Positions 1 to 7,620 of a stretch of 18,721 nt of DNA are shown one piece after another. Numbering within the stretch: position 1 is the first letter of the stretch; every line of letters begins with the position of its first letter. The position numbers and the translations under genes are program-made. Origin of the DNA: Planctomycetales bacterium (GTDB lineage Bacteria > Planctomycetota > Phycisphaerae > SM23-33); NCBI GenBank assembly GCA_030642005.1, contig DAOWOP010000037.1, positions 1-18,721 on the forward strand, read 5' to 3'. The notes beneath the pieces are model-generated. The model was not told where the DNA came from and made no database searches. It worked only from the letters and a program-made list of their open reading frames with translations.

Positions 1-607
1 GCCGCCTCTTGAAGTTGGGAGACCCAAGCCTCCTCATCGTATAGGAGTACAGGTCGTACACCGGATCGAGCAGATCAGGCCCTGTCTCCACCGTCAGCAC
101 CTTCAGGCCTTTACGGGCTGCGGCGCGTGTCTTCTTTGGTAAAGACGGCAGGACATCCTCGGGATTCTCCGGCAGACGTTTACGGAAGGTGTCGTATCGT
201 TCAATTTCGGGCAAACCCAGTTTATTGGCGTCCCGGTGACGTAACTCAAGATACTCGACCTTTGATTCGGCGGCGAGTTGCTCGGCGGCGTCAAGGATCG
301 CCTTGGCAACTTCATCCGAGTCGGCCAGGATACCGCCATACGTCGCGTAGGGCACGGAGACCAGCACTCGCCCGACGAAGATACTCTTGACCAGAAAAAG
401 AGGGAGCACGCCAACCACGCGCTCGCCGGACCAGGCCGTCAGATGCATGGGCCGATGACCATACGTTCTCTCCACGGCTCGGCTCCAGGCCGGCATGTGA
501 AAGACGGTAGCCGACGGATGGGCATACACATACTTTTGCCATGCTTCGGCATCTGTCTCAGCATAGTCCTTGACTTGGATAATCTGCGATGGGCCAATTC
601 CAATCAC
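1..607 (-). CDS. FemAB-like PEP-CTERM system-associated protein (partial, C-terminus off the window)
   Basis: The minus strand is open from a GTG at 607 to the left edge, giving about 202 codons with no stop; the C-terminal part lies outside the window. The protein begins VIGIGPSQIIQVKDY and contains HPSATVFHMPAWSRAVERTY, GERVVGVLPLFLVKS, PYATYGGILAD and LPKKTRAAARKGLKV. This is the N-terminal acyltransferase half of the FemAB-related proteins found in exosortase loci (TIGR03019 type), whose members are GNAT-fold enzymes related to peptidoglycan aminoacyl transferases. Their exact substrate in EPS loci is not established. An in-frame TAA lies 24 bases upstream, so GTG is the first possible start; the ribosome site is weak (GGACGAGA). 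It follows the kinase gene by 34 bp and probably belongs to the same operon. Family assignment is fairly sure, the start less so. Confidence 0.82.
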   Translation of the reverse strand, partial: MIGIGPSQIIQVKDYAETDAEAWQKYVYAHPSATVFHMPAWSRAVERTYGHRPMHLTAWSGERVVGVLPLFLVKSIFVGRVLVSVPYATYGGILADSDEVAKAILDAAEQLAAESKVEYLELRHRDANKLGLPEIERYDTFRKRLPENPEDVLPSLPKKTRAAARKGLKVLTVETGPDLLDPVYDLYSYTMRRLGSPNFKRR

Positions 608-641
608 TCTCGTCCGTTGGCAAAACGCTTACTTCAAAACC

Positions 642-1484
642 CTACGAATATCGATACAGGTAGTTTGGGATGTAGTACTTACGATGAGTCAGTACAATGC
701 CGGACAATTTAACATTCGCCGCGTGCAGCAAGCGGATTGTTTTCATGACGGACTCTCGCCGGGTTTTGTTCATCCTGACCACGATCAAGGCTTCTCCGGC
801 GGCGCGTCCAAGGACTCCCGCATCCGCGGCTATATTAATCGGCGGCGTGTCGAAAATGACGTAGTCATACTGCCGTCGTAGTTCGCTGACGATCTCGTCC
901 AATTCAGGCCGACCCAACAGTTCGCCCGTTTCGGTCCGGCTCGTCTTGCCCGCAGGAACAAAAAACAGGTTGTTACAACCAGTCGGCTGGATACACTCTT
1001 TCAGCGTCGCTGAGCCACGAAGCAAATCCGCCATGCCGGGTGAGCGATCGACGCCGAGCAAACCGGCCATCCTGCCCTTTCGCAAATCACAGTCAATGAC
1101 AATCGTGCGGCTATCTACATATTCGGCCATAACCAGACCAAGATTCAAACAGGTAACCGTCTTTCCCTCACCGGCATTGGCCGAGGTAACCAGATAGCAA
1201 AATCGGCCGTCGGGGCATTGAGCCAGCAGGTTGGTGCGCAAAGAACGGTATTCTTCGGTAATTGCCCCGCCGCGGTCATGGTGCACCACCAGAAGTTCGG
1301 AGGATCGTCCATCATCGCTGATTCCCGCGATGACAGGCGTATCTGTCCGCACGGAGGTCGGCACAGGTGTTTTCCCGCTCGGCGCACCGCCTTCCTGTTT
1401 GGCCTGTTCGACCTGCTTGGTCTGCTTGGCCTGTTCGGCCTGTTCGGCCTCGTGCTTCTTCATTGCCTCCCATACGTCAGCCAC
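642..1484 (-). CDS. CpsD/CapB-like tyrosine-protein kinase of the EPS system
   Basis: This is a cytoplasmic bacterial tyrosine kinase (BY-kinase) ATPase domain of 280 residues. Residues 101-109 (SANAGEGKT) form Walker A, 128-135 (IVIDCDLR) Walker A', and 209-215 (VIFDTPP) Walker B. EEYRSLRTNL at 78-87 is the usual segment ahead of the domain. The C-terminus is Tyr-rich (YYIPNYLYRYS), as expected for the autophosphorylated tail. Residues 10-31 are a low-complexity Ala/Glu/Gln/Lys stretch. In this family a separate Wzz-like membrane protein activates the kinase, and such a partner is encoded two genes upstream (2380-4179). AGGAG sits just before the ATG and overlaps the stop of the ATPase gene, so the two are translationally adjacent. 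Phosphorylation cycles of such kinases control polymer length and export. Confidence 0.9.
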   Translation of the reverse strand: MADVWEAMKKHEAEQAEQAKQTKQVEQAKQEGGAPSGKTPVPTSVRTDTPVIAGISDDGRSSELLVVHHDRGGAITEEYRSLRTNLLAQCPDGRFCYLVTSANAGEGKTVTCLNLGLVMAEYVDSRTIVIDCDLRKGRMAGLLGVDRSPGMADLLRGSATLKECIQPTGCNNLFFVPAGKTSRTETGELLGRPELDEIVSELRRQYDYVIFDTPPINIAADAGVLGRAAGEALIVVRMNKTRRESVMKTIRLLHAANVKLSGIVLTHRKYYIPNYLYRYS

Positions 1485-1493
1485 ATCTTACTC

Positions 1494-2369
1494 CTAGGTT
1501 ATTATGGAAGCCTTATTCCTCTTCAGCGGCTCCGGCGGCGATTCGGAAACCCGCAATCCCCAGCAGGTCATGTCTCTGATCACTCCGTCTATGATTGGTT
1601 TGTCGATAAGGGGGATACCCTTTGCGTAACCCACCAGCAGCGCGTTGTCGCAAAGAACATTCACCAGTCGCGGGATACCGTCGGTGGCGGCGTGGATGTC
1701 CGCCTTCGCCTCGTGAGTAAATTCCGCCAGGCAGCCATCGTCCGACGCCACTCTGATCCGATGATCGATATATCCGGCTGTGTCTTCGGCAGACAAACGA
1801 CCCAGGTGATAGCTCAAAACGATCCGCTGCCTCAGGGGTTCCCACCTGGCTTCCTGAAGCTTTTGGCGTAATTCCGGCTGGCCGATCAGAACGATCTGAA
1901 TCAACCTCTGTCCTTCGTCCTCCCAGTTCCAGAGGAGACGTAATTCTTCAAGAGACACCGCCGGTAAATCCTGAGACTCATCCATGATCAGCGCCACCAG
2001 TCGGCCGCGGTTATGCAAACGAACGAGGTGCCGCTCAAGTTCTTCCACCAGGGACTGCTTGTCCGCAGAAGAGCGGGCATTGACACCGACCTGGTTGGCC
2101 ACAGCCCGAACGAACTGCTTGGCCGATTGTGGAGGATTTCGCATCTGGACCGTCAGGCATCCCGGTCCCAGACGCGCCCCGAGCATGTTGCCGAGGAATG
2201 TCTTTCCGGCGCCGACTTCACCCGTGATCAGTACCATGCCTTTTCGCTGCTGGACGGTGTACATCATATTGGCAAGGGCTTCAGCGTGAATTGAACTTTC
2301 ATAAAAGAACCGCTCATCACACGTGATGGAGAAAGGAAACTCCTTCAACTTGTAAAAACTCAGGTACAT
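1494..2369 (-). CDS. ExeA/GspA-like AAA ATPase, PEP-CTERM/XrtA system-associated
   Basis: The chosen start (MYLSFYKLKEFPFSIT) gives 291 residues and is the standard N-terminus of the ExeA-like ATPases of exosortase loci (TIGR03015 type). The frame is open further upstream, but this ATG has AAAGGA six bases ahead, in the TAAAGGA that overlaps the stop of the chain-length gene. Walker A is GEVGAGKT at 50-57 and Walker B is LIMDESQ at about 127-133. IVLIGQPELRQKL and the helix-rich C-terminus (GIPRLVNVLCDNALLVGYAKG) are typical of this AAA subgroup. ExeA energises assembly of a secretion complex across the peptidoglycan; a similar assembly role in EPS export is an inference from family and position. 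Confidence 0.9.
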   Translation of the reverse strand: MYLSFYKLKEFPFSITCDERFFYESSIHAEALANMMYTVQQRKGMVLITGEVGAGKTFLGNMLGARLGPGCLTVQMRNPPQSAKQFVRAVANQVGVNARSSADKQSLVEELERHLVRLHNRGRLVALIMDESQDLPAVSLEELRLLWNWEDEGQRLIQIVLIGQPELRQKLQEARWEPLRQRIVLSYHLGRLSAEDTAGYIDHRIRVASDDGCLAEFTHEAKADIHAATDGIPRLVNVLCDNALLVGYAKGIPLIDKPIIDGVIRDMTCWGLRVSESPPEPLKRNKASIIT

Positions 2370-2379
2370 CCTGTGTCCT

Positions 2380-4179
2380 TTAAAACAACTCCGACACTTT
2401 TTTGGCTTTATCGGCAACAGCGCTGGAGACAAACCCGACCGGCGAGGCCTTCCATTCTTCGTACTTTTGAGGATGTTTCAGCCAAAGCGTAATACTCAGC
2501 ACAGACGCCGCCAAGCCGACGAGAACGATGATCGTTACGATCGGTCCGATGACCCATCGCTTCAGCCGTCTCATAGTGCGTTGATGACCGGAAATAATTT
2601 CGCTTGTAACGCCGAAAACAGGTATGTTGAAGAACTCTCTTGCGTCGTCGGTCGTGGTAACAGAGTGGTCCCAATGACCGGCCAACAACACCAACCCGCC
2701 GCCAAAAGCCAGCCCCCCCATGATCGCAAAGCCAAGCACCATGTACAACTTCGGATCTGACGGCAGAATCTGCTCCTGAGTTGGTTGTATTACATTCAGC
2801 TGCGTACGACGGCCTTCCACTTCTGCATCAAGGGCCATTTGAACCTCTGCAAGTTGTTTTCGCCAGCGATTCATTTCCCCCTCTTGCTTCTTTACCTTTT
2901 CAATGATCCGCTTGTATTCCTGTCGGACAGGAGCGACGTTAGCCATCAGTACCCGAAGGGTTTCCCGCCGTTTTCGGAGACGCTCGCTTTCCTTAGCGGC
3001 TGCTTCCAGTTCAGACACCGCGGCCGCAATGTGGGTGTGTATCATCTGGGCGGCCAACCGTCGTCCGACAGAGTCCACTCTCCTGGTCATTTTGTGCACC
3101 GTAACCCACTCCGGCGCTTCCTCAAGCCGTTTTTCCAACTCTGCAATCTTTGCCATGAGTATCTTTACTGTCGGATGCGTCTCTTTCATGCCGCTGATGG
3201 TAACAGCGTTGTTCAACCGCTCCTTGAATTGCCGCAGTTGATCCTCCAACCGTTTCTTTTCCGGATTCAGTTCCTGAACCCACTCAACGAGCCGATCGGT
3301 TGGCTGACTAGCCGGTTGACTGGCCGGTTGACTGGCCGGTTGACTGACCGGCTGACTGGCCGGCTGACTGGCCGGCTGACTGGCCGGTGCAGTTGTAGGG
3401 GTAATAGGGTTTCCCAATGCCTTAAGTTGGACTTCGAAGCGCACTATCTTCAATCTGTCCGCATTCTGCTGTTGGCCAAGGGTGTCAAGGGCATCGTTGA
3501 TTCTCTGGAGATTACTATACAGCGCGCCGGGACTTTCGGGCATCATGCCGGCATGTTTGGTCTCAAATCTGATTCTCTCGTTCGTGAACTCCGTCAGACG
3601 TAATTCGCACTGGTCAGCTTGATCTTTCAGGAACTTGATATTTTTTGTAAGGCGAAGTTTGATTGCTCCCAAGAGCCGCTCACTGTGGTTTTTTACGAGG
3701 GCAGTGGGGATTTGCTTGGCAAGTTTCGGATCGTGATGCGTAACACTGACAGAGAAGCGGTCCACGTTCGTTGAACGTGTCCGCAGGACGACTTTCGCGT
3801 TCTTTATAATGTTGCCGATGGTTTGTTGTTCAGCCATCTTCCCGCTGCGGGTCAGTTTGCCTTCGGAGTCGCGCGGCAATCCCTTCAGAAGACCAAGTTC
3901 TTTGGCAACTTCCGCCACGGCTTTCCGGTTGGCCAAATCGTTCTGTATCGACAGCCTGATTACCTCGAACGATTCGCTCCCCCTCGCAAGAATACGCTCA
4001 GTCGCCACGTCCCTGCGATGCTCGAATATGGTCGTACCGGTGTACTTTACCGGAAGATAATATGCCCCCAGCATCGCAATAATCGCGAACAGCGACGCGC
4101 CCAGCAAAAACAGCCGCCTGCGGCGGAAAACCATCCGCAGAATATCTCGCGGCGTCTTCTTGTTCGATGTTTCAACCAT
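2380..4179 (-). CDS. Wzz/GNVR-type polysaccharide chain-length determinant
   Basis: This inner-membrane protein of about 599 residues has a TM helix at 23-43 just after a basic patch (FRRRRLFLL), a long periplasmic coiled-coil region, and two C-terminal TM segments at about 478-501 and 542-567. The cytosolic segment VTTTDDAREFFNIPVFGVTS between those two helices is the usual kinase-contact region of Wzz partners of BY-kinases. ILPSDPKLYMVLG before the second TM fits the Pro-rich motif of the family. A second TM after the kinase-contact loop is less common. The start at 4179 is preceded by GAGGGA about 13 bases upstream; ATG 4227 and TTG 4248 are alternatives, so the first 23 residues are uncertain. 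Residues 265-293 are seven tandem ASQP-type repeats, an unusual insert in the coiled coil. Confidence 0.88.
   Translation of the reverse strand: MVETSNKKTPRDILRMVFRRRRLFLLGASLFAIIAMLGAYYLPVKYTGTTIFEHRRDVATERILARGSESFEVIRLSIQNDLANRKAVAEVAKELGLLKGLPRDSEGKLTRSGKMAEQQTIGNIIKNAKVVLRTRSTNVDRFSVSVTHHDPKLAKQIPTALVKNHSERLLGAIKLRLTKNIKFLKDQADQCELRLTEFTNERIRFETKHAGMMPESPGALYSNLQRINDALDTLGQQQNADRLKIVRFEVQLKALGNPITPTTAPASQPASQPASQPVSQPASQPASQPASQPTDRLVEWVQELNPEKKRLEDQLRQFKERLNNAVTISGMKETHPTVKILMAKIAELEKRLEEAPEWVTVHKMTRRVDSVGRRLAAQMIHTHIAAAVSELEAAAKESERLRKRRETLRVLMANVAPVRQEYKRIIEKVKKQEGEMNRWRKQLAEVQMALDAEVEGRRTQLNVIQPTQEQILPSDPKLYMVLGFAIMGGLAFGGGLVLLAGHWDHSVTTTDDAREFFNIPVFGVTSEIISGHQRTMRRLKRWVIGPIVTIIVLVGLAASVLSITLWLKHPQKYEEWKASPVGFVSSAVADKAKKVSELF
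3302..3385. repeat. Seven tandem 12-bp units inside the chain-length gene
   Basis: The plus strand shows seven consecutive 12-bp units, GG(C/T)TGACT(G/A)(G/A)CC, which read as ASQP (one VSQP) on the minus strand. The units differ only at wobble positions or by single bases, which suggests recent slippage expansion. The array keeps the frame, so copy number can vary without disrupting the protein. Confidence 0.95.
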
Positions 4180-4249
4180 TGTTGCTATAGTGTCCCTCAC
4201 ATCACTGACAGGTGTTGGTGGCGGCATCAACAACCATAGGCACGCCAAT

Positions 4250-5116
4250 TTACCTGACTATGAGGGTGTCTCTATCTCCGCCCTCATCCCTGGGCTGACC
4301 GTCATCTATCCATCTGACCTGGCGGACCAACTCTCTAAAGTCGCCAAGCCCATCGGCCGACGCGCGAACCGGAGAGAAGATTTTGTTAACCGCCAATGCA
4401 ACCCTCGCAAATGGATTAGGCTGGACGTAGATTATGTCGTTGGGCTTTAACAGAATATTATTCGCCAGGTCGCCTGACTGGACCATTGCCATAAGGTTTA
4501 TCGTCATTTTGTAGCGTGGGTTGTCCTCGCCAGGAGGATGCACGCCCGTCATGCGATACTGCCCGGACGGCTGAGTGGTGGCGCAGCCGCCTTCCTGGGG
4601 TGTAGTGCCCCTGACGACGATAATCCGTTCCGGCCAAGCCATAGAAGTCGGTCGGGCCATCGACAGCACGTCCAGAAGCGTGTCGTGACCGGTCCAGGCG
4701 AACGGTCCGGGACTAGACACATGCCCGAAAACGTAAAACCTCTGCGAGTTGTACCCAACAACCTGCACGGTCGCATCTACCTGCTCGTAGTAGTCTTTGG
4801 CCGCTTCGGTCAGCAACTTCTCGATCTCGCTCGGCGTCTTACCCGCCACTGATATCTCGCCCAGCAGTGGAAGATTGATTTTCCCGTCCGGGCGAACCCG
4901 CTGCCTGACACCCTGAATCTCCTGCACGTGGAGGGAGTCGATGGATATCATGTCAGGAGGATACACACGGTACTCCAGGCCGGAGACCTGACGACGCGGC
5001 TTCAGCAGGAACTGTTTAACCTCGTCGGCATTATAGCAACCCATCAGCCCACAGCAGGACAGCAGGCAGACCAAGACGACAACCTTTTTAAGATTTCCAG
5101 TTCTCATATTCATCAT
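4250..5116 (-). CDS. Wza/KpsD-like polysaccharide export lipoprotein
   Basis: The 288-residue protein has a lipoprotein signal (VVVLVCLLSCCGLMGC, lipobox LMGC with Cys27). A polysaccharide export domain follows at about residues 45-120 (YRVYPPDMISIDSLHVQ, VRPDGKINLPLLGEISVAGK). A SLBB-type domain comes next (YVFGHVSSPGPFAWTG, LLDVLSMA, ILLKPNDIIYVQPNPF). Proteins of this type form the outer-membrane channel for EPS. It is shorter than E. coli Wza (about 380 residues), with one clear SLBB domain, as is common in exosortase loci. GGGAGA precedes the start; ATGs at 5116, 5113 and 5107 are all possible and 5113 has the best spacing. It is the first gene of the leftward operon, and its stop lies about 70 bp before the chosen start of the chain-length gene. 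Confidence 0.92.
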   Translation of the reverse strand: MMNMRTGNLKKVVVLVCLLSCCGLMGCYNADEVKQFLLKPRRQVSGLEYRVYPPDMISIDSLHVQEIQGVRQRVRPDGKINLPLLGEISVAGKTPSEIEKLLTEAAKDYYEQVDATVQVVGYNSQRFYVFGHVSSPGPFAWTGHDTLLDVLSMARPTSMAWPERIIVVRGTTPQEGGCATTQPSGQYRMTGVHPPGEDNPRYKMTINLMAMVQSGDLANNILLKPNDIIYVQPNPFARVALAVNKIFSPVRASADGLGDFRELVRQVRWIDDGQPRDEGGDRDTLIVR

Positions 5117-5332
5117 ATGTCTCCCGAGGCGGCAGATGTCCGTACTGTCACGCTATTGCGCGTCGTGCTGCGCCAAAGATGTTTCCGCGGCTGTGAAATT
5201 GCAGATTTTGGATTCCTTAAACCTATTCTCGTCCGGGCCGATGCTGAAGGTCCTTCTTGCAATTCGCCCCGATTTGTGAAGCGGCCATGCCGCCGAGATT
5301 TACTCCCTCCACGCCTGCGTAAAACCTCTTTA

Positions 5333-5361
5333 AATATAAACCATACGCCAGTATTTGTAAA
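5333..5361 (-). promoter_or_regulatory. Candidate sigma70-type promoter of the EPS operon
   Basis: On the minus strand TTTACA (5361-5356) and TATATT (5338-5333) are separated by exactly 17 bases; each box has one mismatch to consensus. Transcription would begin near 5326 and leave an untranslated leader of about 210 nt before the Wza-like gene. The inverted repeat ATTTGT/ACAAAT (5353-5371) covers the -35 box and could be an operator. This is a sequence match only. Confidence 0.5.
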
Positions 5362-5410
5362 GTCCACAAATCCCGACCTGAAATCCTCTTATCCACATAT
5401 AGCCGGCCTT

Positions 5411-5496
5411 GTGCAAACTCTTATCGTCATTTCCCGTTATGATGTGCAATACTTCTATTGTTGTTTCCCGAGCGGGGGGAAGCAGAAAGTTTGCAC
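5411..5496. promoter_or_regulatory. Cluster of three GTGCAA-type sites, candidate regulator binding region
   Basis: GTGCAAACT at 5411-5419, GTGCAATACT at 5444-5453 and the exact inverse AGTTTGCAC at 5488-5496 lie in the divergent region. The first two are each followed 19-20 bases later by TTTCCCG (5430-5436, 5464-5470), so they form a 33-bp spaced composite direct repeat. The sites lie about 50-160 bp upstream of the EPS promoter, suitable for an activator that acts at a distance. The binding protein is unknown. Confidence 0.45.
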
Positions 5497-5533
5497 TACT
5501 GAATCGCCACCTCGTGTGAACCGATAAATCCAA

Positions 5534-5593
5534 GGTTCAACGGGATTATTGTAAGTACCGGCAGCAGCCGGTCGGAGCGGGTTCAACGGGATT
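5534..5593 (+). repeat. 14-bp direct repeats flanking a hairpin before the PilZ gene
   Basis: GGTTCAACGGGATT occurs exactly at 5534-5547 and 5580-5593. Between the copies lies a perfect hairpin, ACCGGC-AGCA-GCCGGT (5557-5572). The second copy ends eight bases before the ATG, so its GGGATT overlaps the expected ribosome-binding region. The element could affect translation of the PilZ gene or bind a regulator; neither is shown. Confidence 0.6.
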
Positions 5594-5600
5594 CGTGTTC

Positions 5601-6308
5601 ATGACCACGCGGCAAAGCAAGTCGTTCGCGGATGTTACGTTTATGGAGGCCGTTGCGCGCCGCAGCCGTGTGTACCTGATCCTCAAACCTGTTACGCCGG
5701 AAACCGACAAGCGCCTCCGCAGCCAATTCCTGGGCGCCGCCGGACCGGACCGCCTGGTCCTGGATGTGCCCGTAGCCAAGGACCACAAGGTTTGTGTACC
5801 TGTCGGGTGGGAGCTGGGAATGGCCTTTCCCATGGGACACTTCCTGCTGCAAGCGCGAACCACGGTGCTTGATCACTGCCAGTTCCAATTATATCCGACA
5901 CGGCGCGTTGACGGTCTGGTTGTGCAGCGCCCCACCAGGATACTTTCGATCAACAGGCGCAGTCAGCCTCGATACGAGGTCGATCCGTCAACGTACATCG
6001 TGGCTTCATTATGGCCGGCCGATAGCCTTGCCCACGGGGATCAGACCGCTGTTCGAAGCGGCCAACTGGTTAACTGGTCCGCGAACGGCCTGGGCATCAA
6101 ACTTGCCGCCGAGTTGCCTTTCAGCCCCGGCATCCAGATGATCATCCGCCTGGAAAAAGCCGGTAGCGATGAATGGCCTATCTTTCAGGCCATTCTCAGG
6201 CACTGCACACCGCAAGAGAACGGGCAGTGGCTGGCAGGCTTCAGCGACGTCGGCGGGGTTGGTCCGGGCCAGGCCGTCAGCACTATTGAGTCTATCGTCG
6301 TTCCATAA
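5601..6308 (+). CDS. PilZ-domain protein (YcgR-like c-di-GMP receptor)
   Basis: The 235-residue cytoplasmic protein has two parts: an N-terminal beta-rich domain (about 1-112) resembling the YcgR-N/flagellar-brake domain, and a C-terminal PilZ domain (about 115-220). Both c-di-GMP motifs are present: RxxxR as R120-SQP-R124 and (D/N)xSxxG as NWSANG at 158-163, so ligand binding is likely. ATG 5601 is chosen; GTG 5595 in frame is an alternative. The ribosome site is poor, with only CGGG nearby. It stands between the divergent EPS operon and the exporter genes (118-bp gap to the next gene), so it may link c-di-GMP level to EPS or to the downstream pathway. Confidence 0.85.
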   Translation: MTTRQSKSFADVTFMEAVARRSRVYLILKPVTPETDKRLRSQFLGAAGPDRLVLDVPVAKDHKVCVPVGWELGMAFPMGHFLLQARTTVLDHCQFQLYPTRRVDGLVVQRPTRILSINRRSQPRYEVDPSTYIVASLWPADSLAHGDQTAVRSGQLVNWSANGLGIKLAAELPFSPGIQMIIRLEKAGSDEWPIFQAILRHCTPQENGQWLAGFSDVGGVGPGQAVSTIESIVVP

Positions 6309-6426
6309 AAAAATCGTCCGCCCGCCGGAAAACGGGCAAAGTTGTTGCTCAATCAGCCCCTGCCGATAGCCGATAACCGACTCTATCTGGCAGGAAGTGA
6401 AACGGTTCTATCTTGGCGGATTTGAA

Positions 6427-7614
6427 ATGTTTAAGAATAAGAATACCACGCGTATTTTGCTGCCCATGCTGATCGCAGGGATAGTCATCGGAACGATCTG
6501 GTGGTGTAACCGTATCGGCGCCGCCGGCGCCGCTACCCATACGGTGGACGCAGGCGACCTTTTGTCCGGCGTTACCGTTTCCGGAACAGTCCGGAGCAGG
6601 CAGAAAACCGCCGTAGCCGCCGAGACCATCGCGGCAGTGAAACGCCTGGCCGTCATCGAGGGCCAACACGTCGCCAAAGGCAATGTCCTCGTGGAACTGG
6701 ACGACAGTGTCATCGCGGCAAATTGCGCCAAGGCCCGCTCGCGGGTGGACTGCGCGAGGCAGTATCTCGCCGAACTCAAGGCAGGCCCGCGAACCGAACA
6801 GATCACCCAGGCCAGAGAAGCGCTCAAGCAGACCAAAGCCAAACTGCATTACATCAAGGCTGACCATAAGAAAATTGCCAACCTGCTCGAACGTGGCACG
6901 GCCACTCGGTCCGAGTTCGACCTGGCGGTCAAGCATTTGAGGATAGCCGAAGCCGAAACAGGCCGGGCACAGGCACAACTGGACCTGCTGCTGGCAGGCA
7001 CCCGCCGGGAGCAAGTCGCCCGCGCCGAAGCGGAAGTAAGCCTCGCCGAGGCGGATGTCCGGCGATGTAACGCCCTCCGACAGAAATATACGCTCCGCGC
7101 GCCACACGCCGGAATCGTAACAGCCAAGTACGTCAACGTCGGAGAGGTCGTCGCTCCGGGGCAGGTGCTTCTCCGGGTGGATAATATCAATGACATCGAG
7201 ATTCGCGCCCAGGCCCAGGAAGCCCAGTTGCCTGACATTCAGCCCGGCAGCCGGGCGCGCGTGCTGGCGGACGCATATCCAAACTGCCCTCTCGAAGCCG
7301 TCGTCGAGAACATCCTGCCAAGAGTTGACCCGGAAAGCGGTACGGTAACGGTGCTGCTGAGGCTCACCGAGACTCCCACTGTTGTCCTGATGGACGGAAT
7401 GGCCGTCGATATCGCCCTGATCGGGCAGGAACGCCACAGCGTTATCCGCATCCCCGCCAGTGCAGTGGAAAGGCGCAACGGCCAGACCGTCGTGGAGGTC
7501 CGAGAGGGACGCTCATTCGTAAGCCGACCCGTCAACGTCGGCATAAGCGACGGCCAATGGGTGGAAGTCAAGTCCGACCTTAAGGTTGGCGACGTTGTTC
7601 GCCTCCGACAATAA
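6427..7614 (+). CDS. HlyD/MacA/DevB-like periplasmic adaptor (membrane fusion protein)
   Basis: The protein of 395 residues has one N-terminal TM helix (about 9-27) and a periplasmic body. A first lipoyl half lies at about 45-92 (VSGTVRSRQKTAVAAE, VIEGQHVAKGNVLVELDD). A helical hairpin with two near-parallel segments follows (KAGPRTEQITQAREAL and LAGTRREQVARAEAEV). The second lipoyl half is LRAPHAGIVTAKYVNVGEVV, then a beta-barrel. ATG 6427 has GGCGGA six bases upstream; an in-frame GTG at 6397 lacks a good site. Adaptors of this type bridge an inner-membrane ABC exporter and an outer-membrane channel. The permease and ATPase follow at once, in the adaptor-permease-ATPase order of cyanobacterial DevBCA glycolipid exporters. 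No TolC-like gene is present here. Confidence 0.9.
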   Translation: MFKNKNTTRILLPMLIAGIVIGTIWWCNRIGAAGAATHTVDAGDLLSGVTVSGTVRSRQKTAVAAETIAAVKRLAVIEGQHVAKGNVLVELDDSVIAANCAKARSRVDCARQYLAELKAGPRTEQITQAREALKQTKAKLHYIKADHKKIANLLERGTATRSEFDLAVKHLRIAEAETGRAQAQLDLLLAGTRREQVARAEAEVSLAEADVRRCNALRQKYTLRAPHAGIVTAKYVNVGEVVAPGQVLLRVDNINDIEIRAQAQEAQLPDIQPGSRARVLADAYPNCPLEAVVENILPRVDPESGTVTVLLRLTETPTVVLMDGMAVDIALIGQERHSVIRIPASAVERRNGQTVVEVREGRSFVSRPVNVGISDGQWVEVKSDLKVGDVVRLRQ

Positions 7615-7620
7615 CCGACC

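Larger units (their letters stand above)
5117..5600. other. Divergent intergenic region between EPS operon and PilZ gene
   Basis: These 484 bp separate two divergent transcription units and hold no convincing gene. They contain a candidate promoter toward the EPS operon, a three-site GTGCAA motif cluster, an inverted repeat ATTTGT-N7-ACAAAT (5353-5371) overlapping the -35 box, and a pair of 14-bp direct repeats around a hairpin just before the PilZ start. The A+T content around 5325-5400 is clearly higher than in the flanking genes. Confidence 0.7.

Noticed and set aside
3302..3385. Possible CRISPR-like array
   Set aside because: Units are 12 bp and contiguous, without spacers, and are in frame within a coding gene.
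5113..5367. 84-codon minus-strand frame upstream of the Wza-like gene
   Set aside because: It overlaps the candidate promoter leader, has no ribosome site and encodes Arg/Ser-rich sequence with no family likeness.
5389..5397. Perfect DnaA-box-like sequence TTATCCACA
   Set aside because: Single copy without neighbouring boxes, dnaA, dnaN or other origin features; a 9-bp match can occur by chance.
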